Assembly: GCA_963732845.1 (NCBI GenBank)
Contig: CAVTBE010000021.1
Coordinates: 1-64,000 of the forward strand
Origin: CAVSRC01 sp963732845
GTDB taxonomy: Bacteria > Pseudomonadota > Alphaproteobacteria > Rhizobiales > Kaistiaceae
Reading direction: 5' to 3'
Length of the DNA stretch: 64,000 nucleotides
Positions 52,756 to 60,710 of this stretch are shown one piece after another (positions within the stretch are counted from its first letter, which is position 1; each line of letters opens with the position of its first letter). The translations under genes were made by a program, and so were the position numbers. The notes below the pieces were generated by a model that worked only from the letters and a program-made list of their open reading frames with translations, was not told the DNA's origin and did not search any database.

Positions 52756-54081
52756 TCAGGGGCGAAGCACTTGGGCAAGCTCGGAAAAGACGTCGAGGCT
52801 GGGCTGCGCCGAGGGCTCCTGGCGGAGCGCGTCGTAGACGCGCGGCACCATCACCACGGCGCGGTCGAGCTCGATGTCGTTGCCGGGGTGGTAGCCGCCC
52901 ATCAGCCTCAGGTCGCGGGTGTCTTCGAAGCGGGCGATCATGGTCTTGAGCTGGCTTACCAGATTGCGCTGCTCGCTCGTCCAGCAGAGCTGCGCCAGGC
53001 GCGAGATCGAACCCAGCACGTTGACGGCGGGATAGCGGCCCTGGTCGGCAATGGCGCGGTCGAGAACGACATGGCCGTCGAGCGTGCCGCGGATGGCGTC
53101 GGCGACGGGATCGTTGTGGTCGTCGCCGTCGACCAGGACGGCGAAGATGCCGGTGATCGCGCCAGCGCCTTCGACGCCCGGCCCGGCGCGCTCGAGGATC
53201 TTAGGCAAGTCACTGAAAACGCTTGGCGTATAGCCACGGGCCACGGCCGGCTCGCCGGCCGCCATGGCGACGTCGCGGGCGGCGTGGGCGTAGCGGGTGA
53301 CCGAATTGGCGATGAGCAGGACCTGCTCGCCGCGGTCGCGGAAATATTCGGCGATCGCCATGGCCGCGGGCAGCGCCAGGCGCCGCATCATCGGGCTCTC
53401 GTCGCCGGTCGAAACGACCGCGATCGCGCGGCCGCGGTTGGCGGCGAGCGGTCCTTCGAGGAACTCGCGGACCTCGCGGCCGCGCTCGCCGACCAGCGCT
53501 AGAACGACGGTATCGAAGGCCGCGGCCTGGGCGATCATGGACAGGATCGTCGATTTGCCGACGCCGGAACCGGCAAAGATGCCGACGCGCTGGCCCTGGC
53601 ACAGCGGCGTGAAGAGGTCGATGACGCGCACGCCGGTCTTCAGCGGTTGGCGCACGCGCGCCCGGGTCATGGCGGCGGGCGGCGCGCGATCGATGGGGAC
53701 CGGGGTTTCGCCGCGCGAAAGCCGGCCGCGGTCGTCGATCGGCTCGCCGAGCGCGTTGACGACGCGGCCTTTCCAGTCCGGCGCCGGGTTGAGATGCATG
53801 GTGCCGATCAGGCGGCCGACCATGCCGGTACCGACGGGAAAATGCGACACGAACGGCTTGACGATGGCGTCGGCCTCGCCGACGCGGACCACCTCGCAGA
53901 TGGTCGAGCGGCTGCCGACATTGAGGCGCACGCGGTCGCCGAGCTTGGCGACGACCGAGATTCCCCGGATGCGGAAATGGCCGGGAGCGATCTCGGAGAC
54001 GCGGCCGCCGACATGCACGAAGGGCACCTCGGTCTCTGCAGCCGCCACGGTGGCGGCGAGACGGGAGAGCGTCGTTGCCAT
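52756..54081 (-). CDS. fliI: Flagellum-specific ATPase FliI
   Basis: A 441-residue F1-beta-like ATPase that powers loading of export substrates. Walker A is GIFAGSGVGKST, then ALVGERGREVREF, and the Walker B region LLIANSVTRYAHAARDVA. The segment LVDGDDHNDPVADAIRGTLD is characteristic of FliI. Length is normal. It follows flgF by 14 bases and is the third gene of the minus-strand unit that starts at 55602. Confidence 0.95.
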   Translation of the reverse strand: MATTLSRLAATVAAAETEVPFVHVGGRVSEIAPGHFRIRGISVVAKLGDRVRLNVGSRSTICEVVRVGEADAIVKPFVSHFPVGTGMVGRLIGTMHLNPAPDWKGRVVNALGEPIDDRGRLSRGETPVPIDRAPPAAMTRARVRQPLKTGVRVIDLFTPLCQGQRVGIFAGSGVGKSTILSMIAQAAAFDTVVLALVGERGREVREFLEGPLAANRGRAIAVVSTGDESPMMRRLALPAAMAIAEYFRDRGEQVLLIANSVTRYAHAARDVAMAAGEPAVARGYTPSVFSDLPKILERAGPGVEGAGAITGIFAVLVDGDDHNDPVADAIRGTLDGHVVLDRAIADQGRYPAVNVLGSISRLAQLCWTSEQRNLVSQLKTMIARFEDTRDLRLMGGYHPGNDIELDRAVVMVPRVYDALRQEPSAQPSLDVFSELAQVLRP

Positions 54082-54095
54082 CAGTCAGCGCCTTT

Positions 54096-54818
54096 CTATC
54101 CCGGCGCCAGCGTCTTGATGGCTTCCTGGTTCACTTCGTCGTTCTGGCTGAGCGCGGCGGTGGCCTGGTCGAACGCGCGCGAGGCCTCGATCAGGCGGGT
54201 CATCTCGACGATCGGATTGACGTTCGAGCCCTCGACATAGCCCTGACGAATGCTGTTGGCGGTCATGTCGATGACGGGATCGACCTGTTTGTCGCTGATC
54301 ACGGCCGAATTGTCGTGGCGGGTGAGCGTGGCGTCGGTCGGGATGGTGAAGAGTCCGATCACGCCAAGGCGCCTGCCGCCCTGGCTGATGCCGCCGTTCT
54401 CGGCGATCTCCACCGGCCCGCCGGAGGGATCGAGGGTGATCGGCGCGCCGCCGCTGTCGAGGACGCTGTAGCCGTTGACGGATTGCAGATCGCCGTTGGC
54501 ATTCATGTGAAGGCGGCCGTCGCGCGTATAGACGGTGCCGTTCGGCGTATCGAGGCCGAACCAGCCGTCGCCGTCGATGGCGACGTCGAGGCTGTCGCCG
54601 GTATGGGTGATCGGGCCCTGGTTGCGCACGACATAGGCTTGGCCTTGCGAGGCGAAATCGACCTGCGTCTGGCCGATCTGCGCCATTTCGGCGGAGAAGC
54701 GCACGCCGACGGCGCGATAGCCGGCGGTGTTGACGTTGGCGATGTTGCTGGCGATCGCGTCGAGGCGACGCTCCATCGCGATCTGGGCGGAAATCGCGAC
54801 ATAGGTTCCGCTCGACAC
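54096..54818 (-). CDS. flgF: Flagellar basal-body rod protein FlgF
   Basis: A 240-residue proximal rod protein with the rod-family N-terminus (QIAMERRLDAIASNIANVNT followed by AGYRAVG) and C-terminus (GSNVNPIVEMTRLIEASRAF). The shorter, non-FlgG character and a position next to fliI, as in other rhizobia, support FlgF rather than a second FlgG (which is at 61830). The start is GTG at 54818. Confidence 0.9.
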   Translation of the reverse strand: MSSGTYVAISAQIAMERRLDAIASNIANVNTAGYRAVGVRFSAEMAQIGQTQVDFASQGQAYVVRNQGPITHTGDSLDVAIDGDGWFGLDTPNGTVYTRDGRLHMNANGDLQSVNGYSVLDSGGAPITLDPSGGPVEIAENGGISQGGRRLGVIGLFTIPTDATLTRHDNSAVISDKQVDPVIDMTANSIRQGYVEGSNVNPIVEMTRLIEASRAFDQATAALSQNDEVNQEAIKTLAPG

Positions 54819-54822
54819 GACG

Positions 54823-55602
54823 CTACGAGCCCCCGTGCTTGAGCGAGGTCAGCGTGTAGAGCAGGTCGAAATCGACGCTCGCCTGGCTGCCGGTATTGTA
54901 CAAAGCGAGGATCGGGTCCGAAGTGGTGACGTTCTCGGCATCCCAGGCGGCGGCGAAGCGGGTGATCAGCTTCTCGAGCTTGGTCGGATCGCTGAGATCG
55001 GCAATGTCGACCTGCTGGGAAACGGCCTTGGCCTGAAGCTCGATATCGGCGTTGGCCATGGAATCGGGAAAGCCGAAGGCGGTCTGGACCACCGTCCACA
55101 GGGCCTCGTCGGCGAGCAGGCCGTAGACCGATTTGATGGTGGGGGCCTCGCGCTGGAAGTAGAGCGCTAGGCGAACCGCCTCGTTGTCCTGGCCGGCGTT
55201 GACCTCCAGCGTTTGGCGCGTGTACTTGTCGACGACGGTCTGCTGCACGGCGGTCGTCTGCGTCGTCGTCTCGCCGAGCTCGGCGAAGTTGAAGGTCTCG
55301 GCGAACTGGACGAAGCGGTCGTCGGCCAGCTTGTTGGCAAAGCTCGTGGAATCGCTCACGCCTTCGGTCAGGACCTTGCGCATGAGGCCCTTGGCATAGG
55401 CCATGTCCTCCAGACCGAACGCCTTCATGGCGTAATTGAAGAGACGCGTATCCTTGAGGAAATCGTCGATCGATTTCACGTCGCCGATGTGGCTCTTGTA
55501 GTACTCCGTCGCCGTCGCGACCGACTGCTGCGAGGCGGTGGCGGCGAGCGAGCGGTCGATATCGCGCGAGATCATGCGATAGGTCGACAGCGTCGTTTGC
55601 AT
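54823..55602 (-). CDS. DUF1217 flagellar-cluster protein
   Basis: A 259-residue protein of family DUF1217, found in rhizobial flagellar clusters. Visible features are repeated blocks such as FLKDTRLFNYAMKAFGLEDM with YAKGLMRKVL, LADDRFVQFAETFNFA, and LYFQREAPTIKSVYGLLADE. It lacks a signal peptide and transmembrane helices. The first gene of a unit with flgF and fliI, it is divergent from motA across a 56-base dyad. Its role in motility is not established. Confidence 0.85.
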   Translation of the reverse strand: MQTTLSTYRMISRDIDRSLAATASQQSVATATEYYKSHIGDVKSIDDFLKDTRLFNYAMKAFGLEDMAYAKGLMRKVLTEGVSDSTSFANKLADDRFVQFAETFNFAELGETTTQTTAVQQTVVDKYTRQTLEVNAGQDNEAVRLALYFQREAPTIKSVYGLLADEALWTVVQTAFGFPDSMANADIELQAKAVSQQVDIADLSDPTKLEKLITRFAAAWDAENVTTSDPILALYNTGSQASVDFDLLYTLTSLKHGGS

Positions 55603-55646
55603 GATGGTGGTGGTCTCCGGCCGGAGCCTCTGATCTAGCCGGCGAG

Positions 55647-55702
55647 GCTTGCGCGAGCCTGACCGTTGCGCGATCGCCGGCGCAACTCAGCCTCGCGCAA
55701 GC
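55647..55702. promoter_or_regulatory. 56-bp nested dyad in the divergent DUF1217-motA promoter region
   Basis: Outer arms of 16 bases (55647-55662 and 55687-55702) match in 15 positions and each contains CTCGCGCAAGC, one reading toward DUF1217 and one toward motA. An inner pair, GTTGCGC (55665-55671) and GCGCAAC (55680-55686), surrounds GATCGCCG. The arrangement fits a shared control site for both flagellar units. Confidence 0.6.
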
Positions 55703-55761
55703 TTTGCGCGCGATTCCCGAAGAAGCGGAAACAACCTGATTCAGTCCGGGAGTCGCGTGCC

Positions 55762-56646
55762 TTGAACCTGATACTCGGTCTTGTGATGGGCGTCGGAGCG
55801 CTGATGGGCGGCTTTATCGGCGAAGGCGGCCACATCTTCGTCCTGTGGCAACCCTTCGAGTTCCTCATCATCGGCGGCATCGCCGCCGGCGTCTTCGTGA
55901 TGGGCAACCCGTTCGCCACCATCAAGGACACCATCAATGGCGCCATCGAGGCGATCACCAACAAGGTACCCAAGCGCAAGGATTTCCTGGAGCTCTTGAG
56001 CCTTCTCTTCGCGCTCCTGCGCGACTTGAGGACGCGGCCGCGCGCCGAGGTCGAGGCGCATATCGACAATCCGCAGGATTCGCCGCTGTTCCAGCACTTC
56101 CCCAACATTGTCAAGGACAAGGAGCTGACCCAGTTCATCTGCGACTATGTGCGGCTGACCATCATCGGCAACGCCCGCTCGCACGAGATCGAGGCGCTGA
56201 TGGAGCAGGAGATCAGCACCATCCGCAAACACAAGGTGAAGCCGCACGCGTCGATGACGGCGATCTCCGAGACGCTGCCGGCGCTGGGCATCGTCGCGGC
56301 GGTACTCGGCATCGTCATCGCGATGGGGGCCCTCAGCGAATCGCCGGAGGTCCTCGGCGAACACATCGGCGCGGCCCTCATCGGCACGCTCACCGGCATC
56401 TTCTGGTCCTATGCCATCGTCTCGCCGCTGGCCCAGCTCATCAAGACGACCCGCGAGAAGCAGATGGAGTCCTACATCATCGTCAAGCAGACGATCATCG
56501 CCTTCATGAACGGAGCGCTGCCGCAGATCGCCCTGGAACACGGGCGCAAGACGATCTCGTCGGGCGAGCGGCCGACCATCGACGATGTCGAAAACGAAGC
56601 GATCGCCACCACGCCGCCGTCGGTGGCCCAGAAACAGGCAGCCTAG
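55762..56646 (+). CDS. motA: Flagellar motor stator protein MotA
   Basis: A 294-residue proton-channel stator with four helices: LILGLVMGVGALMGGFIGEG, PFEFLIIGGIAAGVFVMGNP, then the late pair LGIVAAVLGIVIAMGALSES and IGTLTGIFWSYAIVSPLAQL. The conserved charged loop between helices 2 and 3 is present (LLRDLRTRPRAEVEAH). Homologues begin at MN-I-I-G, which corresponds to the TTG at 55762 with GGGAG upstream; the longer reading from 55666 would run through the dyad. MotB is not in the window. Confidence 0.94.
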   Translation: MNLILGLVMGVGALMGGFIGEGGHIFVLWQPFEFLIIGGIAAGVFVMGNPFATIKDTINGAIEAITNKVPKRKDFLELLSLLFALLRDLRTRPRAEVEAHIDNPQDSPLFQHFPNIVKDKELTQFICDYVRLTIIGNARSHEIEALMEQEISTIRKHKVKPHASMTAISETLPALGIVAAVLGIVIAMGALSESPEVLGEHIGAALIGTLTGIFWSYAIVSPLAQLIKTTREKQMESYIIVKQTIIAFMNGALPQIALEHGRKTISSGERPTIDDVENEAIATTPPSVAQKQAA

Positions 56647-56649
56647 CCG

Positions 56650-57603
56650 ATGACCGTTGCCGAGATGACCGACGCAACCGCCGAGAGGCCGCAGGCCGGC
56701 TTCCGCGACCTGCTGCTCAAGGCGTCGAACCTGTCCATCGACCAGCTGCCGCTCCTGCCGGTGATCCTCGACAAGGTCGGTGCCCATCTGGCGGAACGGC
56801 TGCGCTATCTCACCTCGGCGCTGCCGCACGTCACCCTCAACGAGCTGACCACGGCGCGCATCGGCGATACGCTCGACGATTACGAGATGCGCGCCGTCAC
56901 TGGCCTGTTCTACGCGGTCGGCTGGGACGCGCCGGTGATCGTCGGCTTCGATCGCGATTTCGTCTTCTCGGTCGTCGAGACACTGCTCGGCGGCGACGGA
57001 TCCGAGCCGCCGCTGGAGGAGGAGCGCAACCTCTCCAGCGTCGAAGTCCAGATCGCCCAGTTCGTCTTCGAGGAGGTCGGCACCGCATTGCAGGGCGCCT
57101 TCGCCGGCATCTCCAATCCCCGCTTCCGCCTGGAGCGCACCGAGACGCGCATGGACTTCGCCGGCGTCGGCCGGCGCAATCACCAAGCGGTGGTGGCGAA
57201 ATTCATCCTGCAGGCGATCAATCGCGGCGGCGAAATGTTCATCATCATCCCGCAAAGCGCGCTCATGCCCTTGCGCCAGGCGCTGGCGCGGATCGTGCCG
57301 GCAGGAAGCGAGCCGGTCGATTCGGTGTGGTCGCGGCAGATGGGCGCGGAGGTCCGGCGCGCCTCGGTGACCATCCGCGCCATCGCCGAGACCCACGCAC
57401 TCGATCTCGGCGACGTCGCCGACCTCAAGGTCGGGCAGATCCTCAAGCTGGAGGCGACCGCGACCAGCCGCATCAAGGTGGAAAGCGCCGAGCAACCGTT
57501 GTTCTGGGCCTATCTCGGCCAGAACGACGGCTACTACACGCTGTGCATCGACGAAGCCTTCGATGAGCAGCGCGAATTCATCAACGACGTGCTCGCCGGC
57601 TGA
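56650..57603 (+). CDS. fliM: Flagellar motor switch protein FliM
   Basis: A 317-residue C-ring protein. The middle domain (residues about 40-230) includes MRAVTGLFYAVGWDAPVIVG, LLGGDGSEPP and MFIIIPQSALMPLR; the C-terminal SpoA domain includes VADLKVGQILKLEATATSRI. The N-terminal CheY-binding peptide of the usual EIDALL type is not recognisable in the first 30 residues. It starts four bases after motA and is followed by fliN. Confidence 0.9.
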   Translation: MTVAEMTDATAERPQAGFRDLLLKASNLSIDQLPLLPVILDKVGAHLAERLRYLTSALPHVTLNELTTARIGDTLDDYEMRAVTGLFYAVGWDAPVIVGFDRDFVFSVVETLLGGDGSEPPLEEERNLSSVEVQIAQFVFEEVGTALQGAFAGISNPRFRLERTETRMDFAGVGRRNHQAVVAKFILQAINRGGEMFIIIPQSALMPLRQALARIVPAGSEPVDSVWSRQMGAEVRRASVTIRAIAETHALDLGDVADLKVGQILKLEATATSRIKVESAEQPLFWAYLGQNDGYYTLCIDEAFDEQREFINDVLAG

Positions 57604-57631
57604 TTGCCGTCGAGCGGCGAATCCTGCTTGC

Positions 57632-57654
57632 GGCAAGATTGGCCGGCTAGAGAC
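57632..57654 (+). promoter_or_regulatory. GGCAAG element with GGCTAGAG before fliN
   Basis: GGCAAG (57632-57637) is followed nine bases later by CTAGAG, in the 91-base gap between fliM and fliN. The same spacing with CTAGAT occurs before the DUF1217 gene. It also forms a CTTGC-G-GCAAG dyad with the bases just upstream (57627-57637). It could start an extra transcript covering fliN-fliG-flhB. Confidence 0.35.
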
Positions 57655-57694
57655 GAAGACCAGAACGCGCGCGAACCGCGAAAGGAAGTCAGCG

Positions 57695-58069
57695 ATGGAA
57701 GGCAACCCGGCAAAGGCGTCGGCGGCAGAAGAGGCGATGTTTGCGGCGAGGGCGGACGCTGCCGCGACAGCGGCGATCGACGACGACGACGAGCGCGCCG
57801 CCGGCGGCAATCTCGACGCGATCATGCGCATTCCGGTCACCGTGCAGGCGATCCTCGGCACGGCGGTCATGCCGGTGGCCAACCTGATGAAGCTCAATCG
57901 CGGCGCCATCGTTCCCCTCGATCACCGCATCGGCGAGGTCGTCGACGTGGTGGTCAACGGCCGGGTGGTGGCGCGCGGCGAGGTCGTCGTGCTGGAGGAG
58001 GACAATTCGCGGTTCGGCATTTCGCTGACCGAGATCGCCGGCATGCCGAAGGCGAAGTCCTCGAGCTGA
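57695..58069 (+). CDS. fliN: Flagellar motor switch protein FliN
   Basis: A 124-residue C-ring protein. The N-terminal 40 residues are Ala/Asp-rich, then the SpoA domain: IMRIPVTVQAILGTAVMPVA, NLMKLNRGAIVPLDHRIGEV and VVARGEVVVLEEDNSRFGIS. The ATG at 57695 has AGGAAG upstream. It forms the lower C-ring with FliM and FliG encoded on both sides. Confidence 0.94.
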   Translation: MEGNPAKASAAEEAMFAARADAAATAAIDDDDERAAGGNLDAIMRIPVTVQAILGTAVMPVANLMKLNRGAIVPLDHRIGEVVDVVVNGRVVARGEVVVLEEDNSRFGISLTEIAGMPKAKSSS

Positions 58070-58083
58070 AGCGGCGCAACGCC

Positions 58084-59109
58084 ATGGCCATCCAGATCCA
58101 GAACCGGCCGTCGGCGGCCAAGGGCATGCCCGGGTCGGATCGCGTCGCGGCGATCCTGCTCACCATGGGCAAGTCGCTGTCGGCGCGGCTGATGAAGCAT
58201 TTCGAGGCGGACGAGATCCGCCAGATCACGCGCTCGGCGTCGGAACTGAGGCCGGTGTCGGCGCCGCAGCTGGGCTCGCTGATCGAGGACTTCGCCACCC
58301 AGTTCGCGCTCGGCACCAGCCTGGTGACGTCGCCGGCCGAGGTGCAGCGCATGCTCGACGGCGTGCTGACCAAGGAGCAGATCGAGGAGATCATGGGCGA
58401 GGTGGCGGGCAAGCCCGACCACTCGACCTGGGACCGTATCTCGGCGGTCAGCGAAAGCGCGCTCGCCGCCTATATTTCGAGCGAGCATCCGCAGACCGCG
58501 GCGCTCATCCTGTCGAAGATCAAGTCGGCGACCGCCGCCAAGGTGATTGCACTGCTGCCGGCGCAACGGCGCGACGGGCTGATCCGCCGCATGCTGTCGG
58601 TCAAGCCGGTCGGCGACGAGGCGATGCGCTTGTTCGATCGCATCATGCGGAACGAGTTCAGCGGCAAGCTGGCGCAGCTCGCCGGCGGACAGAGCAACGC
58701 GCATATCGCCGACATCATCAACAAGCTGGACAGCGACCAGGTCGACGCGATCCTGGAGAGCCTGGCATCGACCCAGCCGAAGACCGCCGAGGCGCTGAAG
58801 AACCAGCTCTTTACCTTCGAGGACCTCGCCAAGCTGTCGCAGCGGGCGCGCGGCACGCTGTTCGACATGGTGCCGGCGGACAAGGTGGCGCTGGCGCTCA
58901 AGGGAACGGCGAACGAATACCGCGAGGTCATCCTGTCGTCGCTGTCGTCGCGCGTGCGCAAGATGATCGAACAGGAACTCAACAACGGCCAGGCCGTGCC
59001 GGCGCGCGAGGTCATCGCGGCGCGCCGCGCAATCGTCGACCTTGCGCTCGATCATGCGGCGCGCGGCGAGATCGAGATCCGCAACGAAGAAGAAGAGCTG
59101 ATTAGCTAG
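58084..59109 (+). CDS. fliG: Flagellar motor switch protein FliG
   Basis: A 341-residue rotor protein. The N-terminal FliF-binding region begins SDRVAAILLTMGKSLSARLM; the middle EHPQTAALILSKIKSATAAK has the EHPQ motif; the C-terminal torque domain has LFTFEDLAKLSQRARGTLFD and related charged residues. It starts 14 bases after fliN. The lengths of all three switch genes are normal. Confidence 0.95.
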   Translation: MAIQIQNRPSAAKGMPGSDRVAAILLTMGKSLSARLMKHFEADEIRQITRSASELRPVSAPQLGSLIEDFATQFALGTSLVTSPAEVQRMLDGVLTKEQIEEIMGEVAGKPDHSTWDRISAVSESALAAYISSEHPQTAALILSKIKSATAAKVIALLPAQRRDGLIRRMLSVKPVGDEAMRLFDRIMRNEFSGKLAQLAGGQSNAHIADIINKLDSDQVDAILESLASTQPKTAEALKNQLFTFEDLAKLSQRARGTLFDMVPADKVALALKGTANEYREVILSSLSSRVRKMIEQELNNGQAVPAREVIAARRAIVDLALDHAARGEIEIRNEEEELIS

Positions 59110-59129
59110 GCTAGGCGGATCCGGCGGCG

Positions 59130-60206
59130 ATGTCCGAGCGCAACGACAAAGAGTCGAAGACAGAGGAACCGACAGAAAAGAAGATCGCCGACGCGATCGA
59201 GAAGGGAAACGTTCCCCGATCGCGCGAGATGTCGACCTTCGCCTCGCTGCTCGGCATCCTCGTCGCCGCCGGCCTGCTGATCGGCGCGGGCGTGGTGAAC
59301 CTCACCGAGACCATGTCGCTGATGCTCGACAATCCCGGCGGCTTCCTCCTCGACAGCGGTCCCGACGTCAACCGCCTGCTGTGGGCGGTCATGGGCGAAT
59401 TGACCAAGTTCCTCGCCCCGATCGTCTTCATGCTGATGCTCGCCGGGCTCGCCGCCGCCTTCTTCCAGCACGCGCCGACGCTGGCGCTCGAACAGATCAA
59501 GCCGAAATGGTCGCGGGTGTCGCCGGCGGGAGGCTGGAAGCGCATCTTCAGCGGCGCCGGTGTGATGGAATTCGCCAAATCGCTGTTCAAGTTCGGCGCC
59601 ATTGGCGCGGTCTGCGCCGTCATGCTCTCAGGCGAGCAGAAGGCGGTCACCAGCGCCCTGTTCATGGATCCTTCGGCACTGCCGGGGCTGGTCCTGTCGC
59701 TGGTGCTCAAGCTGGTCTCGGTGGTGTGCGTGGCGATCGCCGTCATGGTCGCCGGCGACATCCTGTGGTCGCGCTTCCACTGGCGGTCGGAGCTGCGCAT
59801 GACCCGCCAGGAGCTCAAGGACGAGATGAAGGACAGCGAAGGCGACCCGCTGCTCAAGTCGAAGCGGCGCTCGCTGGCGCGCGACCGCGCCCGCCGCCGC
59901 ATGATTGCGTCGGTGCCGAAGGCAACGGTGGTCATCGCCAACCCGACGCACTACGCCGTTGCGCTCCACTACGACCGCACCAAGGGCGGCGCGCCGCTGG
60001 TCGTGGCCAAGGGCGCCGATCTGATCGCCCTCAAGATCCGCGAAATCGCCAGCAAGCATTCGGTCCCCATCGTCGAGGACAGGCCGCTGGCGCGGGCACT
60101 CTATGACGCAGCCGAGGTCGGGCAGTGGATTCCACCGGAATTCTACCGCGCGGTCGCGAAGATCCTGCACCACATCTATTCGAGGTTGGCCGATGCACGC
60201 CGATGA
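59130..60206 (+). CDS. flhB: Flagellar export protein FlhB
   Basis: A 358-residue export switch protein. The N-terminal cytoplasmic tail has KTEEPTEKKIADAIEKGNVP and RSREM, four helices follow, and the C-terminal cytoplasmic domain carries the autocleavage motif NPTH at about residues 271-274 (VVIANPTHYAVAL). Cleavage after the Asn changes export from rod/hook to filament subunits. The end overlaps the next gene by 14 bases. Confidence 0.96.
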   Translation: MSERNDKESKTEEPTEKKIADAIEKGNVPRSREMSTFASLLGILVAAGLLIGAGVVNLTETMSLMLDNPGGFLLDSGPDVNRLLWAVMGELTKFLAPIVFMLMLAGLAAAFFQHAPTLALEQIKPKWSRVSPAGGWKRIFSGAGVMEFAKSLFKFGAIGAVCAVMLSGEQKAVTSALFMDPSALPGLVLSLVLKLVSVVCVAIAVMVAGDILWSRFHWRSELRMTRQELKDEMKDSEGDPLLKSKRRSLARDRARRRMIASVPKATVVIANPTHYAVALHYDRTKGGAPLVVAKGADLIALKIREIASKHSVPIVEDRPLARALYDAAEVGQWIPPEFYRAVAKILHHIYSRLADARR

Positions 60207-60642
60207 GCAGAGCGCATATTTTCCCCACCAGGCCAGCCGCGCCGAACTGCTTGCCTGCGAGGCCATGCTGGCCGACGGCCTCAAGGAGTTCCTGGCCGAA
60301 CTTGCCATGGTCAATGGCGGCGTGATGGTCTCCTACATCTGCAATCATCATCACGCCAATCTCGACGACATCATCGGTTCGTCGACCGAGCATCGCATCA
60401 AGCCGGGGCGCCTGTTCTACGCCAGCGACGCCCAGGTCGACTTCGACTGGGGCGAGGCGCCGTCGGTGTCGATCGCCATGGAGCTGCGCGACGAGCGGCT
60501 GACGGCATTTTTCAACGTCATCTTCGGTGGCGACCACGTGGCCATCGACCTCAATGCCGTCCATTTCGCCGGCGGGCCGGGCACGACGCGCGACAATCTC
60601 CGCCTGTTCGCCGCGACGGTAGCCGACGCGCGCGTCAGCTAG
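60193..60642 (+). CDS. Uncharacterised flagellar-cluster protein overlapping flhB
   Basis: A 149-residue soluble protein that I do not recognise. It has no signal peptide or membrane helix. Notable parts are VNGGVMVSYICNHHHANLDD with a three-His run, DAQVDFDWGEAPSVSIAMEL, an acidic beta-rich centre, and LTAFFNVIFGGDHVAIDLNA. The ATG at 60193 lies inside the end of flhB (14-base overlap), so its translation is coupled to the export gate gene. Location between flhB and the rod genes suggests a flagellar role, but none is proven. Confidence 0.7.
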   Translation: MHADEQSAYFPHQASRAELLACEAMLADGLKEFLAELAMVNGGVMVSYICNHHHANLDDIIGSSTEHRIKPGRLFYASDAQVDFDWGEAPSVSIAMELRDERLTAFFNVIFGGDHVAIDLNAVHFAGGPGTTRDNLRLFAATVADARVS

Positions 60643-60663
60643 ACAGGCAATCCGCCAGCTTCA

Positions 60664-60690
60664 GGCAAGGTTGTTGTCCGATTTTCCTTG
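60664..60690 (+). promoter_or_regulatory. GGCAAG element before flgB
   Basis: GGCAAG (60664-60669) is followed nine bases later by CGATTTTCC, the same spacing as GCAAG-N9-CGATTCCC before motA. It also partly resembles a sigma-54 site (AGGCAAG-N4-TTGT), but the other flagellar copies do not. It lies 41 bases before the flgB GTG start. Confidence 0.35.
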
Positions 60691-60710
60691 TGAAAACCCA
60701 GGAGGAGTCG

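Noticed and set aside
55741..57909. A 722-codon open frame on the minus strand opposite motA-fliM-fliN
   Set aside because: It is antisense to three well-recognised flagellar genes, is rich in Arg, Asp and Glu in the way typical of shadows in GC-rich DNA, and shows no domain.
60663..60677. Possible sigma-54 promoter (AGGCAAG-N4-TTGT) before flgB
   Set aside because: The match is partial and the other flagellar copies of the element lack the TTG half, so I list it as part of the GCAAG element instead.
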